This document shows, one piece after another, positions 7,331 through 15,547 of a DNA stretch of 52,252 bases (positions within the stretch are counted from its first letter, which is position 1; each line of letters starts with the position of its first letter). Both the position numbers and the translations under genes were made by a program. Under the pieces are notes generated by a model. It saw only the letters and a list, made by a program, of their open reading frames with translations. It was not told the origin of the DNA and made no database searches. This DNA is from a virus: positions 1 through 52,252 of the IMG/VR virus record IMGVR_UViG_3300035698_019600. The stretch is one strand, 5' to 3'.

Positions 7331-7722
7331 ATCCAGACGAAAAGGTTCCATTCGAATCTCTAACCGCTGGGCGTAAATGGCTCAGAGATATCTGCGGAGA
7401 CCTTGGCGTTGAGTGCCCGAAGCTACAGCTAATCACCCCAAACGGGAAGATCCTCGGGTTCTATCGTCCATACGTCAAGCGCATTGAACTAGTAGACCCA
7501 AACGGGATGCAGCTAACAACCCTATTCCACGAACTAGCCCACCACATCCAGTTCCTTGATGGAGGGACACGGAAGAGGTGGCACACCAAGGGGTTCTTCC
7601 GAAATGTAGACCGCATCCACGAACATGTCAGGGCCCGCTACGGACTCAGCGTCCCTGTAATCGAGAATCCAAAACATGGGTACAGGTCACGCCAGGTCGT
7701 TACCCAACAGCGAGGAGTGTAA
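7327..7722 (+). CDS. Small HExxH metalloprotease-like protein (SprT-like)
   Basis: A 131-aa protein with a zinc-peptidase helix HELAHH at residues 68-73 and a later HTKGF, the arrangement found in SprT-like/Wss1-like metalloproteases. SprT-family enzymes cleave DNA-bound proteins, so a role in protein removal during phage replication is possible but unproven. GTG 7327 overlaps the thyX stop. The C-terminus is basic, compatible with DNA contact. Confidence 0.75.
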   Translation: MNPDEKVPFESLTAGRKWLRDICGDLGVECPKLQLITPNGKILGFYRPYVKRIELVDPNGMQLTTLFHELAHHIQFLDGGTRKRWHTKGFFRNVDRIHEHVRARYGLSVPVIENPKHGYRSRQVVTQQRGV

Positions 7723-7790
7723 ACCAGCACTACATCCATGGGGCTCCGGTCTCCCTGGGGCTCCATGGCGATAGCCATAAACGCCGCCAC

Positions 7791-7819
7791 TTGACTATTA
7801 AACCTGGATTGACTATCTT
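7791..7819 (+). promoter_or_regulatory. Candidate sigma70-type promoter
   Basis: TTGACT (7791-7796), a 17-bp spacer and TATCTT (7814-7819) match the -35 and -10 layout, 5/6 and 4/6 bases. A start site near 7826 would leave a short leader with AAGGAGG (7831-7837) and GTG 7844. It falls in the first real gap after thyX. Confidence 0.5.
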
Positions 7820-7843
7820 AAAGCCACACCAAGGAGGCGCGAA

Positions 7844-8341
7844 GTGTCTACACTGCAGTTCAAAAACGATCCAAGCTTCGGACTTACACCACATATCAGA
7901 GTCAGAGTGCACCCACTACGTGCAAATTGGATCAACAGAAAATTCGGCAAGGCAAGCATCTCCTCATACCCGCCAAGGAGACCACTACAGCTACACACCG
8001 GAGCATTCCTCACCATGTCGCTTCGGCCCATCATAGGGGACACCTTCCACCTATCTGGGCATCCACTGTATGTGTGCCGGTCACTGCAGGGGCAGAGGCA
8101 GGTCTCTGACCAGTCTAATGCATGGAGGGACGTCATGCATATGTCCCGCGGTGGGCACAGTGAATTCCACCTGATCAAGGATGAATTGTCTTACGCTGAA
8201 GACATGCCGGAGGAGGGGGTTGATCACATCTTCTTCGACCCACGCATGAGAGCGATAGCAGCATCAATGAAAGCGCAAGACGAGGGCGGAGTCCGGAGCT
8301 ACATGCTCACCTACTCAAGCAACTGCGAGGATGACCAGTGA
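7844..8341 (+). CDS. Hypothetical basic protein
   Basis: A 165-aa protein started by GTG 7844, seven bases after AAGGAGG. The N-terminal 60 residues are basic (HIRVRVHPLRANWINRKFG), while the rest is mixed and ends acidic. Another frame is also open over 7578-8036, but it lacks a ribosome-binding site and is rejected. No family recognised. It is GTGA-coupled to the next gene. Confidence 0.65.
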   Translation: MSTLQFKNDPSFGLTPHIRVRVHPLRANWINRKFGKASISSYPPRRPLQLHTGAFLTMSLRPIIGDTFHLSGHPLYVCRSLQGQRQVSDQSNAWRDVMHMSRGGHSEFHLIKDELSYAEDMPEEGVDHIFFDPRMRAIAASMKAQDEGGVRSYMLTYSSNCEDDQ

Positions 8342-8754
8342 TCGAGGAATATGCACGGAGGAGGGCTGCTGTTGGAAGGATGTTCTGCATGATTGCCATC
8401 TCCGGGATTGAGGAGCTGGAGGTGAGGATCAAGGAGAAGGAGCGGTTCACAAAGGGCATCAAAATCCTCCTACTTGTGTCAAAGGCGCAGTTGGGGAGGT
8501 GCCAACTCGACGAGGCTCAGGCCAATATATCCATGGTGCGCAGGATCCTCACGAACCAAACCAACGCAGATCGAACCTCGAAGTGCGATGATGACGAGTT
8601 GATCGCACTGGAACTCTCCGCAACCTTCATAGCAATAGAGGACTGCTTCACAGCCCTCGCCCGATTCGACAACGAGTGGATCCACAGTCCTTCACGGCCA
8701 AACCCCTACGATGACAGATTCAGAGGTGGGGAGCCGGACATGGCACCATCATAA
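8338..8754 (+). CDS. Hypothetical helical protein
   Basis: A 138-aa mostly helical protein started by GTG 8338 in a GTGA overlap. An arginine-rich start is followed by long amphipathic helices and a proline-rich end. Function unknown. A non-coding gap with a strong hairpin follows. Confidence 0.7.
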   Translation: MIEEYARRRAAVGRMFCMIAISGIEELEVRIKEKERFTKGIKILLLVSKAQLGRCQLDEAQANISMVRRILTNQTNADRTSKCDDDELIALELSATFIAIEDCFTALARFDNEWIHSPSRPNPYDDRFRGGEPDMAPS

Positions 8755-8856
8755 GATGGCCAATCCCAAACACGCTTCCCACCGAAAGGAGGAAGGTCTT
8801 CCCTATGGTGTTTGCTGGTATGTAGTTCTACTGGGTAGGTAGAAAAGCCATGGCGC

Positions 8857-8884
8857 TGACGCGGGGCCGGGGGGCCTCGCGTCA
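8857..8884 (+). terminator. Strong GC hairpin, terminator or leader element
   Basis: TGACGCGGGGCC pairs with GGCCTCGCGTCA across a 4-nt loop (8857-8868 with 8873-8884, one G-U pair). It lies 25 bases before ATG 8909 and has no T tract, so it could be a weak terminator, an RNA-stabilising element or a translational control hairpin. Confidence 0.5.
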
Positions 8885-8908
8885 ACACCCACCCTCTGGA
8901 GACAGACA

Positions 8909-9178
8909 ATGAACAACCGCACAGCCAGCCGTCTCACTGGCCTCATAAAGAGACACGTCAAGTATTCAATGAACACCGACTACAATGTCATGCAAGTCTC
9001 GAACATAGACCAGCTGACAGAGATGATCGCAAACCACTTTGGAATCACCATAGATCCTGAGTCTATGATAGCTGGCAACCTCCAACAAGCCCTCCTGTTC
9101 CCAGTGTCAGGGACACCGAAGCAAGACTCCAGGAAGATACGAGACCGAGTCCTCGCGTGCATCTCACTTACAGCGTAA
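8909..9178 (+). CDS. Small hypothetical protein
   Basis: An 89-aa protein with a ribosome-binding site CTGGAGAC. The central stretch (QLTEMIANHFGITIDPESM) looks like a small helical/beta domain. The gene ends at TAA in the AAGGAG site that serves the next frame. Confidence 0.7.
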   Translation: MNNRTASRLTGLIKRHVKYSMNTDYNVMQVSNIDQLTEMIANHFGITIDPESMIAGNLQQALLFPVSGTPKQDSRKIRDRVLACISLTA

Positions 9179-9188
9179 GGAGTATCCA

Positions 9189-9248
9189 TTGTTATTCACA
9201 GGCAAACCAGCGCAGCGCATGCGCACACTACAGGCATATGCACAGTGA
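9189..9248 (+). CDS. Possible 19-aa leader peptide
   Basis: TTG 9189 follows AAGGAG by six bases and reads 19 codons to a TGA that overlaps GTG 9245 as GTGA, the same coupling used elsewhere here. The alternative is that the next gene itself starts at the in-phase ATT 9188. The two choices cannot be separated by eye. Confidence 0.3.
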   Translation: MLFTGKPAQRMRTLQAYAQ

Positions 9249-9823
9249 CGGCACTCGCAAGATCACCCACCGTAGAGGATGAGCACGCAGGGAAGCCCCA
9301 GCAAGGAAGGCAGCCAATCCGCAGAGTTCGGCTACTTCTCCCAGAAATCAAGATTACATCGCTGCCAACGAGCTGGAAGGCTGCTACAGTCCAAGGGTTT
9401 GGCCATGGGTACAAGATAGACGTGATGGGAAGAGACCTCGGAGGGTATGGGAAGAGGCGGATCGTCATAAGGGCGCAGACTGCATGGCAGCCTGACGATA
9501 TGGTTCAAGCCCGGGTTATGGAGACCACCCAGTTCTTCCCAGACAAGACCCTAACCTACCAGTACTTGATACTGGATCCACCCGGGAGAACCAGCTATAG
9601 GGGTAACATCCCCATGCTATCGTGGAACCTTGTATCATGCCCGCTCGAGCTCAAGACGAGAGGCTTGGTTGAGATTGAGGATGAATGCCACTGGCATCAA
9701 AGCATTGACTGCCTGAAGTATGATGACGAGGAATATGTCCTCGGAATCCTGGCAATCACCGACGAGGACAACCCTATTTCCGTCTACGCTGAAGACGACG
9801 GGGAACTCCTCTTTGTTGAATAG
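9245..9823 (+). CDS. Hypothetical protein
   Basis: A 192-aa protein counted from GTG 9245. The frame continues upstream to a well-placed ATT at 9188, so 19 more residues are possible. The body looks beta-rich with an acidic C-terminus (DEEYVLGIL...EDDGELLFVE). No family recognised. It precedes the Gam-like gene by 12 bases containing TAGGAGA. Confidence 0.75.
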   Translation: MTALARSPTVEDEHAGKPQQGRQPIRRVRLLLPEIKITSLPTSWKAATVQGFGHGYKIDVMGRDLGGYGKRRIVIRAQTAWQPDDMVQARVMETTQFFPDKTLTYQYLILDPPGRTSYRGNIPMLSWNLVSCPLELKTRGLVEIEDECHWHQSIDCLKYDDEEYVLGILAITDEDNPISVYAEDDGELLFVE

Positions 9824-9835
9824 GAGACATGCACC

Positions 9836-10522
9836 ATGAGCGAGAACCACATCACGCCGGAAGAAGAGGTGCTGGAGGAGGAGGAGTACGAGGTATACGA
9901 CCTGTTCGCCGAGAGTGAGGATGAGGGCACGCCTTCCTTCGAGCCAGAGGACGGCGACGACGAGGTCTGGGAGACCGCCCACGACCTGGCTGATGAACAT
10001 GAGATCGAGCTGACCCTCACCCGGCTCAAGAAGCTGAGAGCCACGGTGAAGACCCGCGATGATCATGCGGACGCCTACATCGCAGCCGCGAAAGCCAAGT
10101 ATGACGAAGCCGTGGAGGTGGCCAAGAAGTATCGCCGGACTTCCACCAAACGTCCGCTGAACCGGATCAACTGGCACCTGGGGAATCTGGAGGCCATTCT
10201 CCGACAGCAGCCGGACAAGGTGCGGTCGATGGCGTTCATCAACGGCAAGATCAGTCGTCGGGCGATGGGCATGACGTGCAAGGTTGCCAAGGGCAAGGCG
10301 GCGTTGCTTCTGATCGCACTGCGGAAGATAAAGCAGGATGAACTCATCCGCACGAAGGAGACCGAAGAGCCCAACGCCAGCGAGATCAAGAAGGCCATCC
10401 TCGCCGGGAAGGTGGGGCGCCATGACCTGGATGAATTCCTCGAGATCGTCGACCCGCATGACAAGTTCGCCATCTTCACGCCGGAATACGAGGCTCCGGT
10501 CGCACTGGCGGAAGCGACCTGA
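9836..10522 (+). CDS. Gam-like host-nuclease inhibitor (putative)
   Basis: A 228-aa protein. An acidic N-terminal tail (about 1-55) is followed by a long helical hairpin (about 65-105) and a compact domain ending LRKIKQDELIRTKE...KKAILAG. That order resembles the Mu Gam family, where a coiled coil is followed by an FIRxKE-type segment and a hydrophobic KxAI helix. Gam binds double-stranded DNA ends and blocks RecBCD-type exonuclease. Its location beside SSB-like and Rad50-like genes fits. The long acidic tail is unusual. Confidence 0.55.
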   Translation: MSENHITPEEEVLEEEEYEVYDLFAESEDEGTPSFEPEDGDDEVWETAHDLADEHEIELTLTRLKKLRATVKTRDDHADAYIAAAKAKYDEAVEVAKKYRRTSTKRPLNRINWHLGNLEAILRQQPDKVRSMAFINGKISRRAMGMTCKVAKGKAALLLIALRKIKQDELIRTKETEEPNASEIKKAILAGKVGRHDLDEFLEIVDPHDKFAIFTPEYEAPVALAEAT

Positions 10523-10523
10523 C

Positions 10524-10964
10524 GTGGAGGCAGGACAAGAGCATGCCACCATCGTCGCGATGGAGGCGCACCGAAAGCAGACCGACAGGGCAGGTGAGCC
10601 CTACATCAACCACCCCCTTCACGTGGCCGAAGCCATGGACGGCGCCGTAAAGCGAACAGTTGCCATCCTGCACGACGTTGTAGAAGATTCCGAATGGACA
10701 ATCGATGACTTGCGCCAGGAGGGGTTCTCAGTTGAGGTGGTGGAGGCTGTCGCGGCTCTAACAAGAAGCGAAGAGGAGTCATACCAAGGCTACATCACCA
10801 GGGTTAGCAAGAATAACCTTGCGGTAAAGGTTAAGATTGCCGACCTTATGCACAACCTCGACGCCTCCAGACTCACAAGGATCAGAGGCGGAGACGTCAC
10901 ACGCATGGAACGCTACATCATTGCCCTGAGAACGCTCAGGTCACTCGACGCTCCAGAAGTATAG
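10524..10964 (+). CDS. Small RelA/SpoT-type HD hydrolase (MESH1-like)
   Basis: A 146-aa protein counted from GTG 10524, one base after the previous stop. The HD-domain metal ligands of (p)ppGpp hydrolases are all in place: YINHP (H30), LHDVVED (H50, D51) and IADLMHN (D107). There is no synthetase, TGS or ACT domain, so it should be a single-domain hydrolase like MESH1 or the small alarmone hydrolases. Inferred role: removing (p)ppGpp or a related alarmone made by the host or by a toxic synthetase during infection. The frame is open further upstream, but that part is antiphase to the Gam-like gene. Confidence 0.85.
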   Translation: MEAGQEHATIVAMEAHRKQTDRAGEPYINHPLHVAEAMDGAVKRTVAILHDVVEDSEWTIDDLRQEGFSVEVVEAVAALTRSEEESYQGYITRVSKNNLAVKVKIADLMHNLDASRLTRIRGGDVTRMERYIIALRTLRSLDAPEV

Positions 10965-10994
10965 TCCCCCACACCAATCAGGAGAACATGCATA

Positions 10995-11780
10995 ATGGGT
11001 AAGCAGCGGACTGATAGCCCCAAGTTCATCCCCGGCGAAGAAGTCGTAAAGGTTGAATTTGAGCGCGTTGGCTCCAAGATGTTCGGCAAGGACGACAACA
11101 GGTACTACATCCACTCTGTCTGGGTTCCAAGCGAAGACGGCACCGAGCTGATCGAGCACATTTGGTTCATGTACACTCGAGAACAAATGGCCCTGTCCGA
11201 CTTGGGCGTAGCCAAGGGTGACACCGTCAGCATCCAAAAGGTGGCCAGCATTGGCACCTCAGGGAAGCCCATCAGCTCAACCCAGTTCACCAACGCGGCC
11301 GGAGACATGAAGGATTCCAGATACTACTCCGAGAAGAACGCCGAGGCTGAAGCCGGTGAAGGTGGTGGCGGTGGTGGCGGTGGTGGCGGTGGTGGTACCA
11401 AGACGAAGAGGCCGAGCATCACTCCGGCCCAGATTCGGAAGCGGTATGTGGGCTGCATGAAAATGGCCATGAAGATCCTCGCCGACGGAGACCTCGCTGC
11501 AGGATTCGAGCACTTCGGGGTTGACGCCGGCAACCTCGACACGTTCCAGATGCTGTCCATGATCAAGGACATCGCTACCCACCTCGCCATCACCTGCGAC
11601 TACTCCAGTATCACCGACCTGGAAGTCAAGGCAGCGGCAAAGGATGAGCCCGAGGATAGCGCCCCACGCAAGAAGAAGCGCGAGGCAACCGACGGCGGGG
11701 GCGAGGGTGAGTCGACAACACCGCCCAAAAAGAGACGGCAGGCGACCATCCCCGACGATGACGACGACCTGCCGTTCTAG
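10995..11780 (+). CDS. Single-stranded DNA-binding-like protein with polyglycine linker
   Basis: A 261-aa protein. The N-terminal ~115 residues are beta-rich, followed by a run of 12 glycines (residues 123-134) encoded by GGTGGC-type repeats. A helical domain (about 140-205) comes next, then a Lys/Arg/Glu-rich linker and the C-terminal tip DDDDDLPF. An acidic tail ending in LPF is the protein-docking tail of bacterial and phage SSBs. The body is not an obvious classical OB-fold SSB sequence, so the assignment rests on the tail, layout and neighbours. Confidence 0.7.
   Translation: MGKQRTDSPKFIPGEEVVKVEFERVGSKMFGKDDNRYYIHSVWVPSEDGTELIEHIWFMYTREQMALSDLGVAKGDTVSIQKVASIGTSGKPISSTQFTNAAGDMKDSRYYSEKNAEAEAGEGGGGGGGGGGGGTKTKRPSITPAQIRKRYVGCMKMAMKILADGDLAAGFEHFGVDAGNLDTFQMLSMIKDIATHLAITCDYSSITDLEVKAAAKDEPEDSAPRKKKREATDGGGEGESTTPPKKRRQATIPDDDDDLPF
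11360..11396 (+). repeat. GGTGGC micro-repeat encoding polyglycine
   Basis: GGTGGC-type units repeat in register inside the SSB-like gene and encode the glycine linker. Such tracts change length by slippage and can form two-layer G-quadruplexes in single strands. Confidence 0.7.
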
Positions 11781-11817
11781 CCTACCGGTGAAGTAGATCC
11801 TTCAGTCTGAATAATCC

Positions 11818-11847
11818 AGGGGTGGGGGAGTTCAAGCCCCCACCCCT
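11818..11847 (+). terminator. Perfect 11-bp hairpin after the SSB-like gene
   Basis: AGGGGTGGGGG (11818-11828) pairs perfectly with CCCCCACCCCT (11837-11847) around an 8-nt loop. It is followed by ACCTTGAC, not a T tract. Position after a stop and before a weak TTG start suggests termination, mRNA 3'-end protection, or both. Confidence 0.6.
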
Positions 11848-11869
11848 ACCTTGACAACGGAGACCGAAT

Positions 11870-12748
11870 TTGAGAGACCTACCAGTACACCCAACTCGCA
11901 CCACCTACCGCGTAATCACCAGCGACAACCCCAAGCTCATCAAGACCGAGAAGAAGAAGCACGTCATAGCGACCGTGCTGCACTTTGCGCCGGCCGATCT
12001 GTCTGGCGTGAACGTGTGCCCGTTCGCGGATGGCTGCAAGAAGGTGTGCTTGCACACCGCCGGCAACCCCGCCTTCCAGGAGGACAAGAACGCTGGACGC
12101 ATGGCCCGCACCAAGCGATTCCTGACAGATCGCGAGTCCTTTGAGGCCGACTTCGTGACCGACCTGGTCATCCAACAGGCGAAGGCTGATGCAGACGGAG
12201 TGGAGGCAACCCACCGTCCGAACGGCACGAGCGACATAGCATGGGAAGTGCATCGGTTCGATGCTTTCGGCGGCCAGACAATGTTTGAGCTGTTCCCCCG
12301 GATGCAGTTCATGGACTACACCAAATACCCCATGTCGCTGCGTGACACAACCATCCCCAACTACTACCTGATCTTCTCTCTGTCCAACACCAACGAGAAC
12401 GAGGCCAGGAAGGCGATACAGCGCGGGTTCAACGTAGCCGTGGTGATGGCCGTCCGGCCTGGCCAGCCCATGCCTGGGGAGTTCTGGGGTCACCCCGTCG
12501 TGGATGGGGACGAGCATGATCTGCGCTTCATGGATCCACAGCATTCCATCGTAGGACTACGGGCAAAGGGGTTAGCCGTGGGAGACACGTCTGGATTTGT
12601 GTGGAGCCCCAAGACTGGGGATCAAATCACGATGGTGAGCCAGTGGATAGACGCCGATCGCGGGTTCGCCAATCACCAGTTCGCCAAAGCCAATGACACA
12701 TCCGCCGCTCAGAACATCGACATGCCAGGCGTTGCCACGGCCTCATAA
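11870..12748 (+). CDS. GP88-family phage protein
   Basis: A 292-aa protein starting at TTG 11870, seven bases after CGGAGA. The N-terminal part has LSGVNVCPFADGCKKVCLHT, giving C50, C56 and C60, then RxxRT, NGTSDIAWE and the MDYTKYP motif, the ordered signature of the phage Gene product 88 family. The cysteine cluster suggests a metal or iron-sulphur site, but the family has no known activity to my knowledge. Good ATG alternatives are absent upstream. Confidence 0.85.
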   Translation: MRDLPVHPTRTTYRVITSDNPKLIKTEKKKHVIATVLHFAPADLSGVNVCPFADGCKKVCLHTAGNPAFQEDKNAGRMARTKRFLTDRESFEADFVTDLVIQQAKADADGVEATHRPNGTSDIAWEVHRFDAFGGQTMFELFPRMQFMDYTKYPMSLRDTTIPNYYLIFSLSNTNENEARKAIQRGFNVAVVMAVRPGQPMPGEFWGHPVVDGDEHDLRFMDPQHSIVGLRAKGLAVGDTSGFVWSPKTGDQITMVSQWIDADRGFANHQFAKANDTSAAQNIDMPGVATAS

Positions 12749-12757
12749 GGGGAATCA

Positions 12758-13168
12758 ATGGCACCAAAAGGTAAGAAGAATAAAAACCTCGCAGACGGAC
12801 AGGCAAAGACCGACGCAAAAGAGGCGGTGGACGCCAGCCTACTAAAACCCGCCCAGCAGAAGAAGCTGAAACGGCAGATCGAGGTCATGGCATGGCTCCC
12901 AGGGGAGCTGGCAAACGTAGTGACAAACTGCCGGAAGCACAGGGCTTCGTCCGGCCCCGCCATTGACAGTATCATGACCAGGCTGCTTGGCCCGTACGCC
13001 ACCAGGATCACGCTCAACGACCGAGTTAAGGAGGTTGTATCAGACACCGCACCAGATCTCCGGTCGTCTGCAAAGAAATCAGGATACCACCTGACCGGGC
13101 CACAGTCACACGAGATGCTTCTTGACTTCATAGACCGCATAGGGAGAGGCTCAGCATGCCTGATGTAG
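12758..13168 (+). CDS. Hypothetical basic protein
   Basis: A 136-aa protein with a Lys-rich N-terminus (MAPKGKKNKN) and helical body, behind AAGGGGAATCA. The basic tail suggests nucleic-acid contact. Its end overlaps the next start by 13 bases. No family recognised. Confidence 0.75.
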   Translation: MAPKGKKNKNLADGQAKTDAKEAVDASLLKPAQQKKLKRQIEVMAWLPGELANVVTNCRKHRASSGPAIDSIMTRLLGPYATRITLNDRVKEVVSDTAPDLRSSAKKSGYHLTGPQSHEMLLDFIDRIGRGSACLM

Positions 13169-13476
13169 ACCCATACGCCCCGACCAACGAAGAGCGCATC
13201 GCAGAAGAGACAGAAAGGAGTATGCTAAGCGAGGAAACATGGCGACTACTTGAAGAATCAAGATGGCGCCGGGGGGAGAAGGGGCGACGCGAACGCAGTC
13301 TGGACACACTCTACGTGAAAGTCCTGTGCTCGGGGTGTGGTGGCAGTGGGACTACGCGTCTACTTTTATGGCAGCGGAGTTGCGGGGTGTGTGGTGGGAA
13401 AGGATTCCTCTGGGCACCGCGATTCAGAAAGCTTGGGGAGATACACCATACAGGCTACTCCGAGATGTCAATATGA
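13156..13476 (+). CDS. Small protein with two CxxCxGxG zinc motifs
   Basis: A 106-aa protein with a charged helical N-terminus and two DnaJ-like pairs, CSGCGGSG (about 58-65) and CGVCGGKG (about 76-83), predicted to hold one zinc. It is coupled by ATGA to the next gene. Its role is unknown; it belongs to the zinc-knuckle set common in this arm. Confidence 0.75.
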   Translation: MPDVDPYAPTNEERIAEETERSMLSEETWRLLEESRWRRGEKGRRERSLDTLYVKVLCSGCGGSGTTRLLLWQRSCGVCGGKGFLWAPRFRKLGEIHHTGYSEMSI

Positions 13477-13802
13477 ACGGCCCTAAGCTCGGCTACAAGC
13501 TATTCAATAAGCGAAGAGATGGAACTATAGGGCCACTGTTCATCAATCGACGTCAACGCATCCCACTTGAGATCTGGATCCAAGCAGAAGACCACCCAAC
13601 CAAGGGGTACGCCCACCGCCCTGGATGGCATGTCCTGGAGGCACCCCACGCCCCCCACCTATCCAAGAAAGGTAGAGTGTGGATGAGGGTTTTCGTGATG
13701 GGATACGAAGAGTTCACACGGCCATCCAGCCAAGGAGGCCAGTGGCTACTAGCGAGTCACATGCGAGTCATTGACAACCTCCCAACATTGGAAGACGGGT
13801 GA
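13473..13802 (+). CDS. Conserved phage protein (GPLFINRRQRI type)
   Basis: A 109-aa protein with the motif series YKLF, GPLFINRRQRIP, AEDHPTKGYAHRPGWH, APHL and GGQWLLAS. I recall this series from small proteins found across many phage genomes, function unknown. ATG 13473 overlaps the upstream stop; the open frame further upstream is antiphase to the zinc gene. Confidence 0.85.
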   Translation: MNGPKLGYKLFNKRRDGTIGPLFINRRQRIPLEIWIQAEDHPTKGYAHRPGWHVLEAPHAPHLSKKGRVWMRVFVMGYEEFTRPSSQGGQWLLASHMRVIDNLPTLEDG

Positions 13803-14008
13803 TGAAGAAAAATATCTACGAGATGGACATCAACGAGCTGCGGGTGCTCTGCGAAAACCAGCGCACAGCCCACAAGAGACTAGAAACAGCGCACATAGAG
13901 CTGCGTTGCGCAATGTCCAACATCAACAAATCCCGCATGGCAACGATCGAAGAAGAGCTCAAGAGGATCGGGGAAACAGCAGACAGACTACAGTTCTGCA
14001 CAACATAA
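13802..14008 (+). CDS. Small coiled-coil protein
   Basis: A 68-aa helical protein started at ATG 13802 in a TGATG overlap (GTG 13799 is one codon earlier). Heptad-like spacing runs through most of its length. It precedes the ATPase gene, with AAAGGAGG between them, and might be its partner. Confidence 0.65.
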   Translation: MKKNIYEMDINELRVLCENQRTAHKRLETAHIELRCAMSNINKSRMATIEEELKRIGETADRLQFCTT

Positions 14009-14018
14009 AGGAGGGGCA

Positions 14019-15329
14019 ATGAGAGTCCTATACATACGACTTCACAACATCGGGCCCCATGCCGACACCAAAGTAGACCTGGCACACGGTCTGACCGGCC
14101 TATTTGGAGACATCAAGGGAGGAAAGACCACAGTCCTCAACGCTGGGCGATGGGTGTGGGGTGGGGCATTCCCAGATGACATCCTGAAACACGGCGAGGA
14201 TAGCGGGTTCATCGAGGCTGGAACCGACACCGGGTACGTCAGACGCGAGTTCTCCCGCAATGACGACGGCGTCGTGAAGGCGGGCAAGAAGGTCGAGTTC
14301 TTCCACAATGGTGAGCTCTTGGAACGCCCAGCAGAGGAGATCAAGCGCCTCATGAGCCCATTCCTCTCCACTCCAGACCACCTGGCGAAGATGAGCGACA
14401 CCAAACGGACGGAGTTCCTGGCCGACATCCTGGGTGTTGACACCGCGAAGATTGATGCCAATATCTCCGAGATGGAGGAAAGCGCAAAGACCCTCCGCAT
14501 CAAGATCAAGGCATATGGAGATATCAGCACAGCTGAGGTGAAACCGGTCAACGTTGCCGGCCTTGCCGCCAAGAAGCAGGAGACCCTGGACGCCTGGCAG
14601 GAAGAGCACGATGTAGGTGAAGCCGTCAACGCAAATAGCCGGGAGAGGAACTCCAAGCGGGCTAAGGTAACATCGAAGGTCGCAGACCTGAACAAGGAGA
14701 GGGCGGCGGCGTTGGGACGCCTGGAGGAGATCGCCGACCTGCTGGCAGACTGCGAGGATTGGATGGACACACACCCAGAGGGTGTAATATCAGAGGCGAC
14801 GCCGCAGCCAGACACATCGAAGGTGGACGCTCAACTCATTGAGGCGGCCGCCAACCAGGTGCGGTACGATGTGTATCTTTCCAACATAGACCGGGCCGCT
14901 GACCGCGAAGCAGACAGGGACACCCTCACCTTAATAGAAGCCTCCACCCGAGAGGCTCGACAGGAACGTAAGGAGACCCTGGCTAGCGCATCAGCTGGGT
15001 GCCCAGTAGATGGGCTCGGATTTAATGACAACGGCGACATCGTGTACGAGGACACAGCCGCCAGTATGTTATCAACATCACAGAGCATGCAGCTGGTGAG
15101 CCAGCTCCACGCCATCTGTCCAGACGGGATCCGGCTGGAGCTAGTCGACAAAGCCGAGTCATTGGGATCATCCATCTACAATCTGATCGCCCACGCAGAG
15201 GAGAATAAGCTGAGCGTTCTAGTTGCCAAGGTAGGAGAGGCCCCCGCCACGGTGCCATCACCTATGGGCGTCTACGTTGTCAAGGATGGGGAAGTGACTG
15301 AAGTCCACCCAACGGTGGTGCCAGATTGA
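14019..15329 (+). CDS. Rad50/RecF-like ABC-type ATPase
   Basis: A 436-aa protein. The N-terminus has the SMC/RecF start (RLHNIGPHADT) and Walker A GDIKGGKTT (residues 30-38). A coiled-coil region spans about 140-330 with a CPVDG element near 330. A signature-like SMLSTSQSMQLVSQL follows and a Walker B ELVDKAES (D377, E380). It is short for SbcC/Rad50, like other phage recombination ATPases. Expected role: ATP-driven DNA-end processing or repair with a nuclease; the DEDDh exonuclease two genes on is a candidate partner. Confidence 0.85.
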   Translation: MRVLYIRLHNIGPHADTKVDLAHGLTGLFGDIKGGKTTVLNAGRWVWGGAFPDDILKHGEDSGFIEAGTDTGYVRREFSRNDDGVVKAGKKVEFFHNGELLERPAEEIKRLMSPFLSTPDHLAKMSDTKRTEFLADILGVDTAKIDANISEMEESAKTLRIKIKAYGDISTAEVKPVNVAGLAAKKQETLDAWQEEHDVGEAVNANSRERNSKRAKVTSKVADLNKERAAALGRLEEIADLLADCEDWMDTHPEGVISEATPQPDTSKVDAQLIEAAANQVRYDVYLSNIDRAADREADRDTLTLIEASTREARQERKETLASASAGCPVDGLGFNDNGDIVYEDTAASMLSTSQSMQLVSQLHAICPDGIRLELVDKAESLGSSIYNLIAHAEENKLSVLVAKVGEAPATVPSPMGVYVVKDGEVTEVHPTVVPD

Positions 15330-15547
15330 CCATCAATGAGAAGATGGCCAGCTATACAATTTCAGAGCTGGCGCTCATGTATGGAGACCTGGAGACATTT
15401 GAACGTGACGGGTGCATCGGAGAATGCCGGCTTCGCCTACTGTTCGACTGGTATAACACCGAACACAGCACCACAGCCGCCTGGCCTCAGACCATCACCA
15501 TACTGTGCCGTGAAATAGCAAGCAGGCTCATGGGAGGGCTCACATGA
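15326..15547 (+). CDS. Small hypothetical protein
   Basis: A 73-aa protein placed between the ATPase and exonuclease genes. TTG 15326 overlaps the ATPase stop as TTGA; ATG 15344 is an in-frame alternative. It is mostly helical with no known domain, and the next gene is coupled by an ATGA overlap. Confidence 0.65.
   Translation: MTINEKMASYTISELALMYGDLETFERDGCIGECRLRLLFDWYNTEHSTTAAWPQTITILCREIASRLMGGLT

Noticed and set aside
7578-8036. Alternative + strand frame overlapping the HExxH and 7844 genes
   Set aside because: It starts inside the metalloprotease gene without a ribosome-binding site, whereas GTG 7844 has AAGGAGG at ideal spacing.
9635-10552. Minus-strand open frame of 305 codons opposite the Gam-like gene
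   Set aside because: Mirrors a strongly coding + strand gene with a good ribosome-binding site; its own start has none and its composition is Val/Leu/Arg-rich noise.
10805-10830. Partial match to the phage promoter element (GGGTTAGCAAGAATAACCTT)
   Set aside because: GGG and AATAACC are three bases too close, there is no TAWWAM hexamer, and it lies inside the HD-hydrolase coding sequence.
14042-14815. Minus-strand open frame of 257 codons opposite the ATPase gene
   Set aside because: The + strand has an unambiguous Walker A ATPase; the minus frame is Ser/Arg-rich without motifs.
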